A stretch of DNA of 64,000 nucleotides. Source: UBA7328 sp965247965. Lineage in GTDB: Bacteria > Bacteroidota > Bacteroidia > Chitinophagales > Saprospiraceae. The DNA is taken from contig OZ252053.1 in the NCBI GenBank assembly GCA_965247965.1, forward strand, positions 1,612,001 through 1,676,000, in the 5' to 3' direction. The notes beneath the pieces are model-generated. The model saw only the letters and a program-made list of their open reading frames with translations. It did not search any database and had not been told where the DNA came from. The position numbers and the translations under genes are program-made. Position 1 is the first letter of the stretch. Every line of letters begins with the position of its first letter. Positions 54,442 through 64,000 of this stretch are shown piece after piece.

Positions 54442-56034
54442 TTAAAAAACAAATATCTTCTCCGAATAAACCCTTCTTCGATTTTCATTGTAAATAGCGA
54501 TGAGATATACACCTTTTTTCAAGCTTTCAGGTAGATCCAGATATTGATTTTTAGAATTGCCTAAGATCCCATGGCTGATTTTTCTTCCTATGAGATCAGA
54601 TAGCTCATAATGCATTTTTTCGCTGTGATTCACTCCGGCTGAAAACCGGACTGAAATCTGGTTCATTTGTTCAACCGGGTTTGGAAATATACTGATTTGT
54701 GTGGCTTCGAGATCAGATTCTTCTACAGAAACTGTGGTTTGTTCACAAGCCACACTTCCAGGCAGAGGAGTATCCGAAAACACCAAATCTTCATCGCCTG
54801 GGGAATAACGCACCCATACCAGGGAAACGATCATCATTTCGTCAGTACTTTCGTTTCCGGCTGATACGTCTTCGGGAGGGGAATTAGGGTTGTGCGGATT
54901 ATTACTCGTGTTATCATACATTGCTTCGGCATGTAGGGTAGAACGTGCCAGCAAGATCACCGGTTTTTTGAAATTGTAAAATCCCTGCCAATCGAAATCC
55001 CATTGCGGTACATTGACCAGGCTCACGGTTTCGAAGGTCGGATGACTGATTGCATAGGCATTAATAGTTCGACCGACCAGATGCATATGAGGACCGACAC
55101 CCAGCACTGTGATATCAATAGGCAAGAAATATTCGGCTTGATAAGTCTTTGTGGTATTGGCTGGAATAAACAAGGGTTCCGGGAAACCTTCTACATCATT
55201 TAAAAAAGAACTGATGGTGATTTCTCTTAGGTCGGATCGGTCTGACAGTTTGAAATTTACTTTTGATTGATCCGATTCTCCCTGGCTTCCCTCGGGATAA
55301 TGCATTTGAACGACAATGTTGGAATTGGCTGGAATGGACATTCCCATACCCTCCGGAAATTGCAGGGCCGGCATACCGGGCACCCATCCGCCAACCATTG
55401 TAAAATTGTTGCTGCCTATGCCTCCAAAACAGGAATATCCGGGAGCAGGATCACTGTCGTCCAATAATTGCGGTATGTCCGACTTATCCAGGAATATCAA
55501 CGCATGATGCACGATTTTCGCATTTCCAGCCACGAATTCTATAGCCTGAATGAAACGGTTCTCATAGATTTCGGATGGGATCACAAAACATCTAAAATCG
55601 TCTTCATCGGTTGCTTGCGAAATGTATTCGGGAAGTTGAACCACCAGATCAGGTTCTTGAATTGCTTCAACCGATTCGAAATCCGGTGGGGATGGAGCGG
55701 TTGAAAGATCTCCTGAGGGTGCACCGGACTCAGCCCAGGAAGTAATCGCATCGATTTCCTCCTCACTCAATACCCGCTGATCAAGAAATTCATTAAAATT
55801 CGGATCCGGTGGCCAGGGGGGCATGGTCCGGTCTCTGACTACTTCGGCGATCAAGGAAGCTCTTTCAGCAGCATCTTCATAACTCGTTAAGGAAAAAGGA
55901 GCGATGCCATTTTCGTTATGACAGCTGGCGCAATTGTCAAATAGGATGCAAGATATGTCTTCTGACCAGTTTTGACCAAAAAGTATCTTAACAGAAAGAA
56001 TCAGTATTGTAAGCAAAATGAAGATCTTATTCAT
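54442..56034 (-). CDS. Cytochrome c / copper type II monooxygenase-like protein with sorting tail
   Basis: This 530-residue exported protein (signal to LFGQ) has a heme motif CASCH at Cys35, with RDRTMPPWPPDP, as in monoheme domains fused to oxidases. The following two domains resemble the copper type II ascorbate-dependent monooxygenase fold: IVHHALIFLD supplies a His pair, VQMHYPEG another His, and GVGPHMHLVGR a third site. A type IX secretion-like tail closes the protein (ISIFPNPVEQMNQISVRF ... GVYLIAIYNE). It is convergent with the DUF1501 gene. Copper binding and oxidative chemistry are inferred from these motifs; the substrate is unknown. Confidence 0.85.
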   Translation of the reverse strand: MNKIFILLTILILSVKILFGQNWSEDISCILFDNCASCHNENGIAPFSLTSYEDAAERASLIAEVVRDRTMPPWPPDPNFNEFLDQRVLSEEEIDAITSWAESGAPSGDLSTAPSPPDFESVEAIQEPDLVVQLPEYISQATDEDDFRCFVIPSEIYENRFIQAIEFVAGNAKIVHHALIFLDKSDIPQLLDDSDPAPGYSCFGGIGSNNFTMVGGWVPGMPALQFPEGMGMSIPANSNIVVQMHYPEGSQGESDQSKVNFKLSDRSDLREITISSFLNDVEGFPEPLFIPANTTKTYQAEYFLPIDITVLGVGPHMHLVGRTINAYAISHPTFETVSLVNVPQWDFDWQGFYNFKKPVILLARSTLHAEAMYDNTSNNPHNPNSPPEDVSAGNESTDEMMIVSLVWVRYSPGDEDLVFSDTPLPGSVACEQTTVSVEESDLEATQISIFPNPVEQMNQISVRFSAGVNHSEKMHYELSDLIGRKISHGILGNSKNQYLDLPESLKKGVYLIAIYNENRRRVYSEKIFVF

Positions 56035-56488
56035 GATTGACTAAACTACATTATTTTAACAATAATCCACTAGATGATTAATCTGGTGAAATATTGTCTC
56101 TGATTTTATCAATTAATTTTCTGAGCGGAGTCTTTTTAAACGTGGCAAGTTTCTTTATGATCAACGAAATATGCACTGTGGACGTGAACAATATCTCGTA
56201 GATTGTCGTGAAGAATTTTTCACCATATAATGTCCTGCACTATACTATTACCCCCCCATTGACCAAATGTTCACCCTAATTTGACCACTTTTTCAGACCT
56301 TTTTGCTCAGCATTTGTTTAATCTTGGCCGTATGAACTATGGGTAAAAAGACCACACACACAGGCTTCTACCAGAAAGAGTCAACACAAAGTACCTAAGA
56401 TCGAGAGGACACGAAGAGTCTGAATAAAACTAAATTCTTCTTTTCGTCTACCTCCTTTAGTTTTATTTAGTAAAAAAATCGATTTGAT
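56035..56488. other. Intergenic region upstream of susC3
   Basis: These 454 bp lie between divergent genes. They contain a C-run (CCCCCCC at about 56250) and A/T-rich sequence. A short frame starting at ATG 56340 (MGKKTTHTGFYQ...) ends after about 19 residues and is probably chance. No shared repeat or clear promoter is seen. Confidence 0.5.
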
Positions 56489-59400
56489 ATGATTAAATTA
56501 AAACTTAATTCCGGAAACGGACAGGGTAGACAAATCTTACTCCTGCTCCTGTTTTTCTTACTTACACCGCTATTCATCTTTGCACAAAAGAGTGTATCAG
56601 GAGTGATTACTTCGGAGGACGGCGAGCCCTTGATCGGTGCTAATGTCCTGGTCCAAGGTACTGATATAGGTACCATTACGGGCATCGACGGTAGTTACAC
56701 TCTTGATAATGTACCGGAAGATGCGGTCATTGTGATCTCATTTATTGGCTACGATTCCCAAGAAATAGGTGTCGCAGGCCGCAACGACATTGACGTAATT
56801 GTCACAGCAACAGGTGAACTCCTTGAAGAGCTGGTGGTAACCGGATACTCGGTTGAAAAGAAAAAAGACCTCCTTGGGGCAGTCTCCGTGGTAAATGTCG
56901 ATGATTTAGCTGATGTGGGATATTCCAATGCATTGCACGCGTTACAAGGTAGAGTGGCAGGTGTCTTCGTGGGTGTGCCGGGGAATGTTGGCCAGGGCAC
57001 CGATGTCAAGATCAGGGGTGTGAGTACCCTGGGAAATAACTCTCCATTGTATATTATTGACGGAGTACCTCTTCAGCAATATACATCGGTGACGGCCAGT
57101 ACTACCCAGACAGCTTCGCGTTGGGACCTGGCCTGGTTAAACCCCAATGACATTGAGTCGATCCAGGTACTGAAAGATGCATCTTCAGCCTCCATCTACG
57201 GAGCCAGGGCTTCAAACGGGGTTGTGATCATAACGACCAAGCAACCCGAGAGAGGGCGATCGACAGTTACGTTCAATGCCAGATTCGGTGTTGAAGAGGT
57301 CACTGACGGTTTCGAGCTTGCGACCAGTGAAGAAAAAGCGAGGATTCAATGGCAAGCTGCGGTGAACGATGGAGCCGATCCCGATGCGGGTGGACGATAT
57401 CGCTATGATTGGCACTTCGACCCAAGTCTCGGACCGGGAATCCAGGGCAATGGTGTACCCGTTCTAGACCGGATCATTTACCCGGAATGGCTGGACGAAG
57501 CCGATCAACTCAGACCTTCCGGTCATCCGGCCAGCATGTGGACCGGAACTGAATTTGGTGGGGCCAGCCTGGAGGCAGGTACGGACTGGAATGATGCCAT
57601 TTACGAAAATGGACTCGTGCAGAATTATGACTTTAGCTTAAGCCAGGGCAGCGAAAAAGGAGGCGTACATCTCGGATTGAATTTTTTCGAGCAGCAAGGT
57701 ACGGTCATCCAAACTGGTTATAACCGTTTTGGAATTCGCCTGAATTCCAATTACAGCTTTGCGAATAATAGAGTGACCATCGGTCAGAATCTGGCGGTAA
57801 GTCAAGAAACAAGACAGTGGACTGACAACGGATTTGGTGGAACAGTGGAGATTCTTAACCTCGTTATGAAACCCATATTGCCGGTAAAAACCGAAGATGG
57901 AAGGTTTGCAGGTCCGCCCGGTGCAGGTTTCGACGACAGGGATAATCCTGTCGGATTGGCGGATGATAACAGGGATGACAGATTGGACAATAGCAAGGTC
58001 TTTGGCAATGTATACGTAAATTGGGATCTTCCCTTCGAAGGGCTCAGCTTCAGATCCAATTTTGGGATCGATTATGATAATATCAATAGCCGTGATATTT
58101 TCAGGACATACAGCCGGGGTTTCTTGAGCAACACCACCGCAGAGCTGACCAATGGCAATTTGCGTCAAACCAATTGGGTTTGGAACAATACTTTGACTTA
58201 TTCCAAAATCTTCGATCAGCATTCAGTGACTGTTTTAGGCGGTATTGAGGCTATCAAGAATCAGATCAATGAGTTTTCGGCAACCGGAAAAGAATTCGCC
58301 CTGGAATCGAAAGAATACTTCCATTTGGGTGTAGCAACAGGTGAAAGTACTGTTTTTGGTACCGCTACCGGCTTTTCGTTGCTCTCTTATTTTGGCAAGG
58401 CAAACTATAACTTAGCTGATAAATACCTAGCCTCTTTTACCATTCGAAGGGATGGCTCCTCCCGGTTTGGCACGAATAATCTCTATGGCATATTCCCGGC
58501 AGCATCGGTAGGTTGGAGATTGAGCGAAGAAGCATTCTTTCAGGATGTGTCTTGGTTGTCAAGCTTAAAGATCCGGGTGGGGTGGGGAAAAACTGGAAAC
58601 CAGGATATTTTGAATGAAGCCAGATTTGCGCTGTATAGAGCCATTTATGCGCCATCGACAATTATCCTTCCTTGGGGAGGTGGTTGCGCTCAAACCCTTT
58701 GCAACACTGCGTCCACATCTTATGACATCAGTAACCAAGGTTCGGGTATCCTGCCTTCAGGATTCATCGGCCAACAAACTGCGAACGATGAGCTGAAGTG
58801 GGAAACAACCACCGAGCTCAATATTGGTATGGACTTCGGATTTATAGACGACAGGATCTTCGGTTCGTTCGAATATTTTAATAAAAAAACCGAAGACATC
58901 CTGATTCAACCCTCATTTATAGGGACCTTTGGAGATGGCGCCAGCCGTTGGGCTAACGGAGCTACTATGGAGACCAAAGGATGGGAGCTCTTGATTGGCT
59001 ACAGTAGTCAAATTGGAAGGGACTTGAGTTACTCCATCAGCTTTAATGGTGCAGCTTATGACGACGTAATCACAGAATTACCAGAGGATTTGTGGTCTTC
59101 TTATCCCGGAAATGTCGAACAGAACATTATTGGTCAATCACCGAGCGCTATTTTTGGATATGTGGTGGAAGGAATACTTCAAACCCCCGAAGAAGCTGCA
59201 TCGGCTCCTCGGTACAATAACATCAGGGTTGGAGGCTTCCGTTACGCCGACCTGAATGGTGATGGGGTTATAAATGCATCGGATCAGGAGTATCAAGGAG
59301 TAGACGGCCGAGCTGGAATGGAATACGGTATCAATGGACAACTAGGCTGGAAAAACTTCGATCTTACCCTGCAATTCTTCGGGATGACAGGGCGTAAGCT

Positions 59401-59824
59401 AAGAGATGCCGGAGCTTCATACACCGAACTTGTTGGTGATAATCCGGGCTTCAACAGCGGATCAAGAGGTCTTTATGGAGCCTGGAGCTACACCAACACC
59501 GACACACATATTCCTGCCTTAACTACATTCAACCCAGCTCTCTCTCCTACCAGCTGGGCTACACGAGCTGGAAATTTCCTCAACTTCCGCCAGTTTACCT
59601 TGGGATATACCTTGCCTCAGACGGCAATGGGAAGTGTGCTTTCCAATCTGAGGGTTTATGTCAGTGCGGAAAACATAGCTTATTGGTACAATAAAAGTGG
59701 ACCGAATGGGTATACATGGCCGAGTTGGCTTATCGATACGCAGACAAGTAGCCAGGCTCGCGGGGCTTTTAGTCGCTATCCCAAGCCGAGGAGGATTTCA
59801 CTTGGTGTGGATATTGGATTTTAA
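56489..59824 (+). CDS. susC: SusC/RagA-type TonB-dependent transporter (SusC3)
   Basis: This 1111-residue protein has an export segment ending FIFAQ, a carboxypeptidase-D-like domain, TonB box LEELVVTGY, and plug motifs VKIRGVSTLGNNSPLYIIDG and LKDASSASIYGARASNGV. The barrel ends in VDIGF. It is clearly related to SusC1 and SusC2 but more diverged, with longer differences around residues 170-210 and 330-350. It therefore belongs to the same expansion but is not part of the 9-kb duplication. SusD3 follows after 64 bp. Confidence 0.95.
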   Translation: MIKLKLNSGNGQGRQILLLLLFFLLTPLFIFAQKSVSGVITSEDGEPLIGANVLVQGTDIGTITGIDGSYTLDNVPEDAVIVISFIGYDSQEIGVAGRNDIDVIVTATGELLEELVVTGYSVEKKKDLLGAVSVVNVDDLADVGYSNALHALQGRVAGVFVGVPGNVGQGTDVKIRGVSTLGNNSPLYIIDGVPLQQYTSVTASTTQTASRWDLAWLNPNDIESIQVLKDASSASIYGARASNGVVIITTKQPERGRSTVTFNARFGVEEVTDGFELATSEEKARIQWQAAVNDGADPDAGGRYRYDWHFDPSLGPGIQGNGVPVLDRIIYPEWLDEADQLRPSGHPASMWTGTEFGGASLEAGTDWNDAIYENGLVQNYDFSLSQGSEKGGVHLGLNFFEQQGTVIQTGYNRFGIRLNSNYSFANNRVTIGQNLAVSQETRQWTDNGFGGTVEILNLVMKPILPVKTEDGRFAGPPGAGFDDRDNPVGLADDNRDDRLDNSKVFGNVYVNWDLPFEGLSFRSNFGIDYDNINSRDIFRTYSRGFLSNTTAELTNGNLRQTNWVWNNTLTYSKIFDQHSVTVLGGIEAIKNQINEFSATGKEFALESKEYFHLGVATGESTVFGTATGFSLLSYFGKANYNLADKYLASFTIRRDGSSRFGTNNLYGIFPAASVGWRLSEEAFFQDVSWLSSLKIRVGWGKTGNQDILNEARFALYRAIYAPSTIILPWGGGCAQTLCNTASTSYDISNQGSGILPSGFIGQQTANDELKWETTTELNIGMDFGFIDDRIFGSFEYFNKKTEDILIQPSFIGTFGDGASRWANGATMETKGWELLIGYSSQIGRDLSYSISFNGAAYDDVITELPEDLWSSYPGNVEQNIIGQSPSAIFGYVVEGILQTPEEAASAPRYNNIRVGGFRYADLNGDGVINASDQEYQGVDGRAGMEYGINGQLGWKNFDLTLQFFGMTGRKLRDAGASYTELVGDNPGFNSGSRGLYGAWSYTNTDTHIPALTTFNPALSPTSWATRAGNFLNFRQFTLGYTLPQTAMGSVLSNLRVYVSAENIAYWYNKSGPNGYTWPSWLIDTQTSSQARGAFSRYPKPRRISLGVDIGF

Positions 59825-59888
59825 ACGGCAGACGGTTGACGGTTTTGCCAGAAAAAGTCAATAAATTTTAAAGGAAAATTTAATAAAA

Positions 59889-61631
59889 ATGAAAAATATA
59901 AATATTAAACTAATTGCGACCATCGCATTTGTCAGCTTGATAGCATTCAGCTGTGGGAATGATTTTCTTGACTATACACCTGCTGGAGTGGTGTCGAGTG
60001 ATGACTTGAATTCGGCAGAAAACATTGAGAAAATGGTGATTGCAGCTTATTCTGCTCAGGGAAACGATCACTTCAACTACCCCATGCAGGACATGTACAA
60101 TTACGGGGTCATCGCAAGTGGTGACGCTTACACAGGTGGAGCTGTGCCTTTTCACAGTTTTTCGAGCCCTATGGAAATGAGGAACTTTCAGAAAGCCAAT
60201 AATTGGCTTGAAAATGAGCTGATGTATAAGTATCTCTATGTATGCATTTCAAGAATAAACGATGCAATGACCAGGCTTAATGCCATAACGGATGCAGAAA
60301 TGTCGACCCGATCCGATCGAATTGCCGAGATGCGTTTTCTTCGCGCTCAGACCCATTTTAAACTCAAAGTGATCTACAAATTCATTGTCTATGTCGATGA
60401 AAACATTCCAAAAGAGGAATACAACGATCACCACAACCGGGAGCTAAGCGATCAGGACGGATGGCAATGGATCATCGATGAATGGCGCGCAGCAGTAGCT
60501 GGCCTACCTACGACCCAGGTTGAGGAAGGACGACCAACCAAAGGAGCTGCTCAACTCTTTCTTGCCAAGTCCTTGATTTACAAGGCCCACGTGCAGGATG
60601 ATCAACATCAGTTAGCCAGCATCAATACCTCCGAGCTCAACGAGGCGATCAGCTTGTTTGAAACCGTTGATGCTTCGGGTGAGTTTGCTCTGGCCTCCGA
60701 CATTTCAGACAACTTTCGATGTGAGACTGAGAGTGGCATCGAGTCGGTCTGGGCCATCATGAGGTCACACGATGATGGCAATCCTTCTGGACGGGGTAAT
60801 TGGTCGGGCTCGCTTAACCCTACAATGGGGCCGGGCTATGGATGCTGTTGGGTCACTATCCCTTCTCAAAACATGGCTAATGCCTTTCAGACCGATGCGA
60901 ATGGACAGCCTCTCTTTGATACCTACGACACTGGGCCTCAAATAGAGACATCTGCCGATGTGGAGGCCAATAATATGGATCCCCGGTTTTCTCATACTAT
61001 GGCCGTCATAGGTATGCCGTGGAAATATGACCCTAATCGCATTTTTGACGAAACTTATTCGCGGACACCCGGTATTTACGGTTTTCACGGACAGTTCAAA
61101 GACCATGAGTTGCCGGAAAATCCGTGCATGAAACAGCACACTGCATTTATGCATACATCCAGAAATACCGATCAAATGCGCTATGCCGATGCCCTGCTGT
61201 TTTGGGCAGAAGCATTGATTCAGTCTGGCCGGCATACTGAGGCGCTGCCCCTTATTAATCGCGTAAGGGAGCGGGCAGGTTCCACAGAAAGCCTATCAAA
61301 ATTGGTGAAAGCGGATGGAAGCCCTTCCGGTAATTATGTTCTCGGCTTGTATACGGCGGCTGATTTTGACACCCAGGAGAAAGCATTTCTAAGGCTTACA
61401 TGGGAACGGCGTATAGAATTTGCCTTTGAAGGACACCCCGGCCGCTGGTTTGACCTGTTGCGGTGGGGCATTGCGGGAGATTGGTGTGATGCGTACTATG
61501 CGTCGGAAAGCCAAAGAAGAGACTATCTGCAGGCGGCCTTTTATACCAGAGGCCGGGACGAGTATAGTCCTATTCCCGATTCTGAGATCATCGTGAGCCA
61601 GGGACTGATGACGCAGAATCCAGGATATTAG
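59889..61631 (+). CDS. susD: SusD/RagB-type lipoprotein (SusD3)
   Basis: This 580-residue lipoprotein has its Cys at residue 22 (LIAFSCGNDFLD). SusD features are NIEKMVIAAYSAQGNDH, EMRFLRAQTHFKLKVIYKF, GAAQLFLAKSLIYKAHVQD, RNTDQMRYADALLFWAEALI and WFDLLRWGIAGDW, ending SQGLMTQNPGY. It is more distant from SusD1 and SusD2 than these are from each other. It forms a pair with SusC3, separated by a short GACGG-type repeat. Confidence 0.95.
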   Translation: MKNINIKLIATIAFVSLIAFSCGNDFLDYTPAGVVSSDDLNSAENIEKMVIAAYSAQGNDHFNYPMQDMYNYGVIASGDAYTGGAVPFHSFSSPMEMRNFQKANNWLENELMYKYLYVCISRINDAMTRLNAITDAEMSTRSDRIAEMRFLRAQTHFKLKVIYKFIVYVDENIPKEEYNDHHNRELSDQDGWQWIIDEWRAAVAGLPTTQVEEGRPTKGAAQLFLAKSLIYKAHVQDDQHQLASINTSELNEAISLFETVDASGEFALASDISDNFRCETESGIESVWAIMRSHDDGNPSGRGNWSGSLNPTMGPGYGCCWVTIPSQNMANAFQTDANGQPLFDTYDTGPQIETSADVEANNMDPRFSHTMAVIGMPWKYDPNRIFDETYSRTPGIYGFHGQFKDHELPENPCMKQHTAFMHTSRNTDQMRYADALLFWAEALIQSGRHTEALPLINRVRERAGSTESLSKLVKADGSPSGNYVLGLYTAADFDTQEKAFLRLTWERRIEFAFEGHPGRWFDLLRWGIAGDWCDAYYASESQRRDYLQAAFYTRGRDEYSPIPDSEIIVSQGLMTQNPGY

Positions 61632-61771
61632 AATGTAGTAATATTCATACAGAGGCAAGGAGCAGGTGAATAACCTGTTCTCCTTGCTTTTTTTTTCTGA
61701 ATAATCTGAGTAATCCGTGCAATCTGTGGCCAAATTCTGCCGAAATTCGCGCAGCCAGATTGTAGACATCA

Positions 61772-62935
61772 TTGAAACGACTTTTCCTTGCACTCCTTCT
61801 ATGCGCTCTTGCATTATACGGATGGTATTATCTGAATACCGGTAAAAACAATTGGAGCAGGACCTTCGGCTTTACCGGTACCAATTCAGCCCCCAGGGCG
61901 GTCGACCTAAATTTAGATGGAACACTGGATATTGTTTTAGGAGCTGGTGGAGAGGAATACGACACAACTCGTTATGCCGTAATCGCTCTGGACGGGAAAA
62001 ACGGAGATATACTATGGTCGGTTCCGGGGCCTAACCAGATGGTCGGGTCAGCAATCTTTAAGGATATCAATAGTGACCGGGTCCCCGATGTTTTTATCGG
62101 TGGTAGAAGTGCACAATTTCACGCCATTGATGGGCGCTCGGGAAGTATTCTTTGGAGTTACCTGGAGGAAGATTATGTCTCGCCTGATATTCGAACCGAT
62201 ACCCTCCTTCTCAATTTTTTTAGCCCCCAATTTATTCCCGACCAAAACGGAGATGGAGAAGAGGACCTTCTGACTGTGTTCGGTGGATTTGTGCATGCCG
62301 AATTTAGGAGTCTGGCCAAATAATGACACTGCGATTCACGCCGTATTATCCGGGGCAAACGGCTCTGAACTTTTTAGAGATACTTTAGGCATGCTTCAGC
62401 CATCGTCACCCGTTTTATTGGATTTTAATGAGGATACTCACCTGGATATCGTTAGTCAGGTTAATAGACTTGTGCGTACTCCGTTAACAAAGAACTTTCA
62501 ATCCCAACTTATAATCTATGACGGAAAAACGGGGTCAAAGACAACCGTTGATTCTTTGGTATACGGACAAAACCTAGTGCACCAAGCACTAAATCCTGAC
62601 CCCCATAAACTTGTCCTTTTCCTTCTGCTCGGCGTTGGAAAAATCCTCATTATGCTTAGGCATAACTCCGGTTTTCCCGCCTTGATCAGAAGAAAAATAA
62701 CTTTGTCTATGGGGTTCATTACTTAATGCTTGGTACACTAGGCTCCACCTCCTTAGTTACCGATCTGGATGAGGATGGAAAAGTGGATGTTATCTACACC
62801 TATATGACAGAAAGTAATAAGTTCTTGAGTTACAGGCACCTGGTCATCAAACGCCAGGAGTTTGATATTGAGTTTAAGGCTAATCCATGGGGAGGGTATA
62901 TGGGCACGGATTACAGTGGTGTTTATGGTGAATAA
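61772..62935 (+). pseudogene. FG-GAP / PQQ-like repeat protein, split by frameshift and element
   Basis: The gene starts with a signal-anchor-like segment (MKRLFLALLLCALALYGWYY) and has FG-GAP and PQQ-like blades such as AVDLNLDGTLDIVLG, ALDGKNGDILWSVPG and TDLDEDGKVDVIYT. A frameshift at about 62305-62320 moves it to a second frame, and the element at 62574-62741 moves it again. If the element and one CTAG are removed, the second and third parts join in frame as YGQNLGSTSLVTDLDEDG. It may have been a surface sensor or structural protein of the neighbouring glycan locus. It is now broken. Confidence 0.8.
62574..62741. mobile_element. 168-bp palindromic element (copy B), CTAG-flanked
   Basis: Terminal inverted repeats (CTAGTGCACCAAGCACTAA and the reverse TTAATGCTTGGTACACTAG) match those of copy A at 93-262. 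The reverse complement aligns along its length, including an inner CCCC(A/T)TA-type arm. Removing it with one CTAG restores the reading frame of the gene it interrupts. Confidence 0.82.
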
Positions 62936-63129
62936 CTTCATTAGCAATGGCAATTACAACCTCAATTTCAAATTCCTTATTCCGATGTTTTCATTGATAT
63001 TGATATTTAAAATGATAGGATCTGAGCTGAAAAACAGGTCGATATCGGTTGGAAAAATGGTAATATTGCGCACGTTTTTGCATAGTTCCTTTTTCTTTGA
63101 TAATTATGGTCAGAACATTAATCCTCGAC

Positions 63130-64000
63130 ATGAATTTCATATTTCAACCACTAACGTTTCTAACAAAAAATATATGGCTGCTACCCACCCTTTTTCTAAT
63201 AGCCTGCTCCTCTGAAAAACAACAAATTACGGCTGCAGGCCATCCTGCCCAACTCGATATCCGCCAAGCCGGTTCGAACAGTATTCGAATCACACTTAAA
63301 CCCATAGATTTTACAGACGACTATCCGTGTACACCTGTATTGGCAAAGAAAGAGTTTGCAAAACCAGTGATCGGCCTTCGCGGAGTAGGCAAAAATTTCA
63401 TCCAGCATGTCGGAAATCTAATTGTTGAAGTCAAGTCAAATCCCCTGTCGCTTATGGTGAAAAATGCACAGGGCGAAATACTGCAAAACTTGATCTTTGA
63501 AGAGGAGGGTACTTTATCTTTTAATATTGGAAATTCACCCCTACTCGGCTTGGGAGAAGGAGGGCCAAAGCCAGAACCAGATGTCGCATGGAGGAAATTA
63601 CCGCCTGAGTTTGATCGTCGTGGCCGATACCACAAAATGATACCCCGTTGGCAAAGGGATGCCTATGGTTCAAGAAATCCCGTACCCATGTTAATCGGAA
63701 CGGAAGGTTGGGGACTTTTCGTCGCTGCACCATGGGTCGAAATTGATCTTAAAAACAAAGATCGTGGATACTTCATTCCATGGTCACCACCAGCTCAGGA
63801 TAGCATTCAGCAGAGCCGAAAGAACCAAAGTCTAGACCTGGGTAAAGGTAAGCCGCCTATGGCTCCAAAAAAAATTCCAGGCTTATATGATCTTTTTGTC
63901 TTCGATGCTAATGATCCCGCTCAAATTATGAAGGATTTATCAGAAATTTCAGGCAAGGCAGTCCTTCCTCCTAAATGGTCTCTAGGATACATGCAATCAC
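63130..64000 (+). CDS. Glycoside hydrolase family 31 lipoprotein, N-terminal part
   Basis: The frame is open from ATG 63130 (or 63106) to the window end, about 290 residues. A lipoprotein signal ends at a Cys in LFLIACSSEK. The rest resembles the GH31 N-terminal domain: SPLLGLGEGG, RYHKMIPRWQRDAYGS, PVPMLIGTEGWGLFVAAPW, YDLFVFDANDPAQIMKDLSE, and PPKWSLGYMQS at the start of the catalytic barrel. GH31 enzymes are alpha-glucosidases, alpha-xylosidases and related retaining hydrolases; the active-site Asp residues lie beyond the window. Its position after susCD3 fits a glycan utilisation cluster. Confidence 0.85.
   Translation, partial: MNFIFQPLTFLTKNIWLLPTLFLIACSSEKQQITAAGHPAQLDIRQAGSNSIRITLKPIDFTDDYPCTPVLAKKEFAKPVIGLRGVGKNFIQHVGNLIVEVKSNPLSLMVKNAQGEILQNLIFEEEGTLSFNIGNSPLLGLGEGGPKPEPDVAWRKLPPEFDRRGRYHKMIPRWQRDAYGSRNPVPMLIGTEGWGLFVAAPWVEIDLKNKDRGYFIPWSPPAQDSIQQSRKNQSLDLGKGKPPMAPKKIPGLYDLFVFDANDPAQIMKDLSEISGKAVLPPKWSLGYMQS

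Noticed and set aside
56330..56440. Short frame MGKKTTHTGFYQ as a gene
   Set aside because: It has about 19 codons and no ribosome-binding site or homology.

Overview
The window looks like a chromosomal stretch of a member of the Bacteroidota, probably an environmental glycan degrader. Evidence is three SusC/SusD outer-membrane pairs, C-terminal domains of the type IX secretion kind, an HTH/IS repertoire typical of the phylum, and a ferredoxin-dependent 2-oxoacid oxidoreductase operon. It also carries cytochrome-like PSCyt1/DUF1549/DUF1553 and DUF1501 pairs, best known from planctomycetes and also seen in some Bacteroidota.

Layout. 1-2670: a sulfatase whose 3' end is interrupted by a 170-bp palindromic element, and a small HTH gene pair. 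2821-5759: tRNA-Leu(UAA), tRNA-Gly(GCC), an IS1182-type element, and yebC. 6349-12067: an FAD/4Fe-4S oxidoreductase with korA and korB, then a Uma2 nuclease. 12129-21330: a mobile-element cluster (IS1634-like, a 5'-truncated DDE transposase, IS21 with broken istA, IS110 with a nonsense codon) around a trehalase fragment and an in-frame SusC'/'SusD fusion relic. 21329-22968: an AbiEi/AbiEii type IV toxin-antitoxin pair. 22989-38244: a tandem duplication with a period of about 9.05 kb, each unit carrying a susC-susD pair; a frameshifted ASPIC/FG-GAP gene and a GH32/SusC mosaic scar lie between them. 38331-40404: a two-ORF IS with an A9 frameshift site. 40754-54369: one decayed and two intact cytochrome-type DUF1549/DUF1553 genes and two Tat-dependent DUF1501 genes. 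54442-56034: a copper-monooxygenase-like cytochrome with a secretion tail. 56489-61631: a third susC-susD pair. 61772-64000: a broken FG-GAP/PQQ-like gene and the start of a GH31 lipoprotein.

How the genes fit together (inference). SusC/SusD pairs import oligosaccharides. Sulfatase, GH31, GH32 (fragment), trehalase (fragment) and the heme/copper proteins would process sulfated or complex glycans outside the cytoplasm. korAB and its partner serve central metabolism.

The most unusual content is small non-autonomous elements. I find two related CTAG-flanked palindromic elements, each splitting a gene that becomes an open frame again when one element and one CTAG are removed. There is a 224-bp element with a TTATAT duplication and an empty site in the sister duplicate. 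A 228-bp element with a 9-bp duplication sits inside a palindromic repeat that itself lies in frame in a DUF1553 gene. A 27-nt palindrome is present four times, once inside istA. An IS110 has landed in the centre of a susD terminator.
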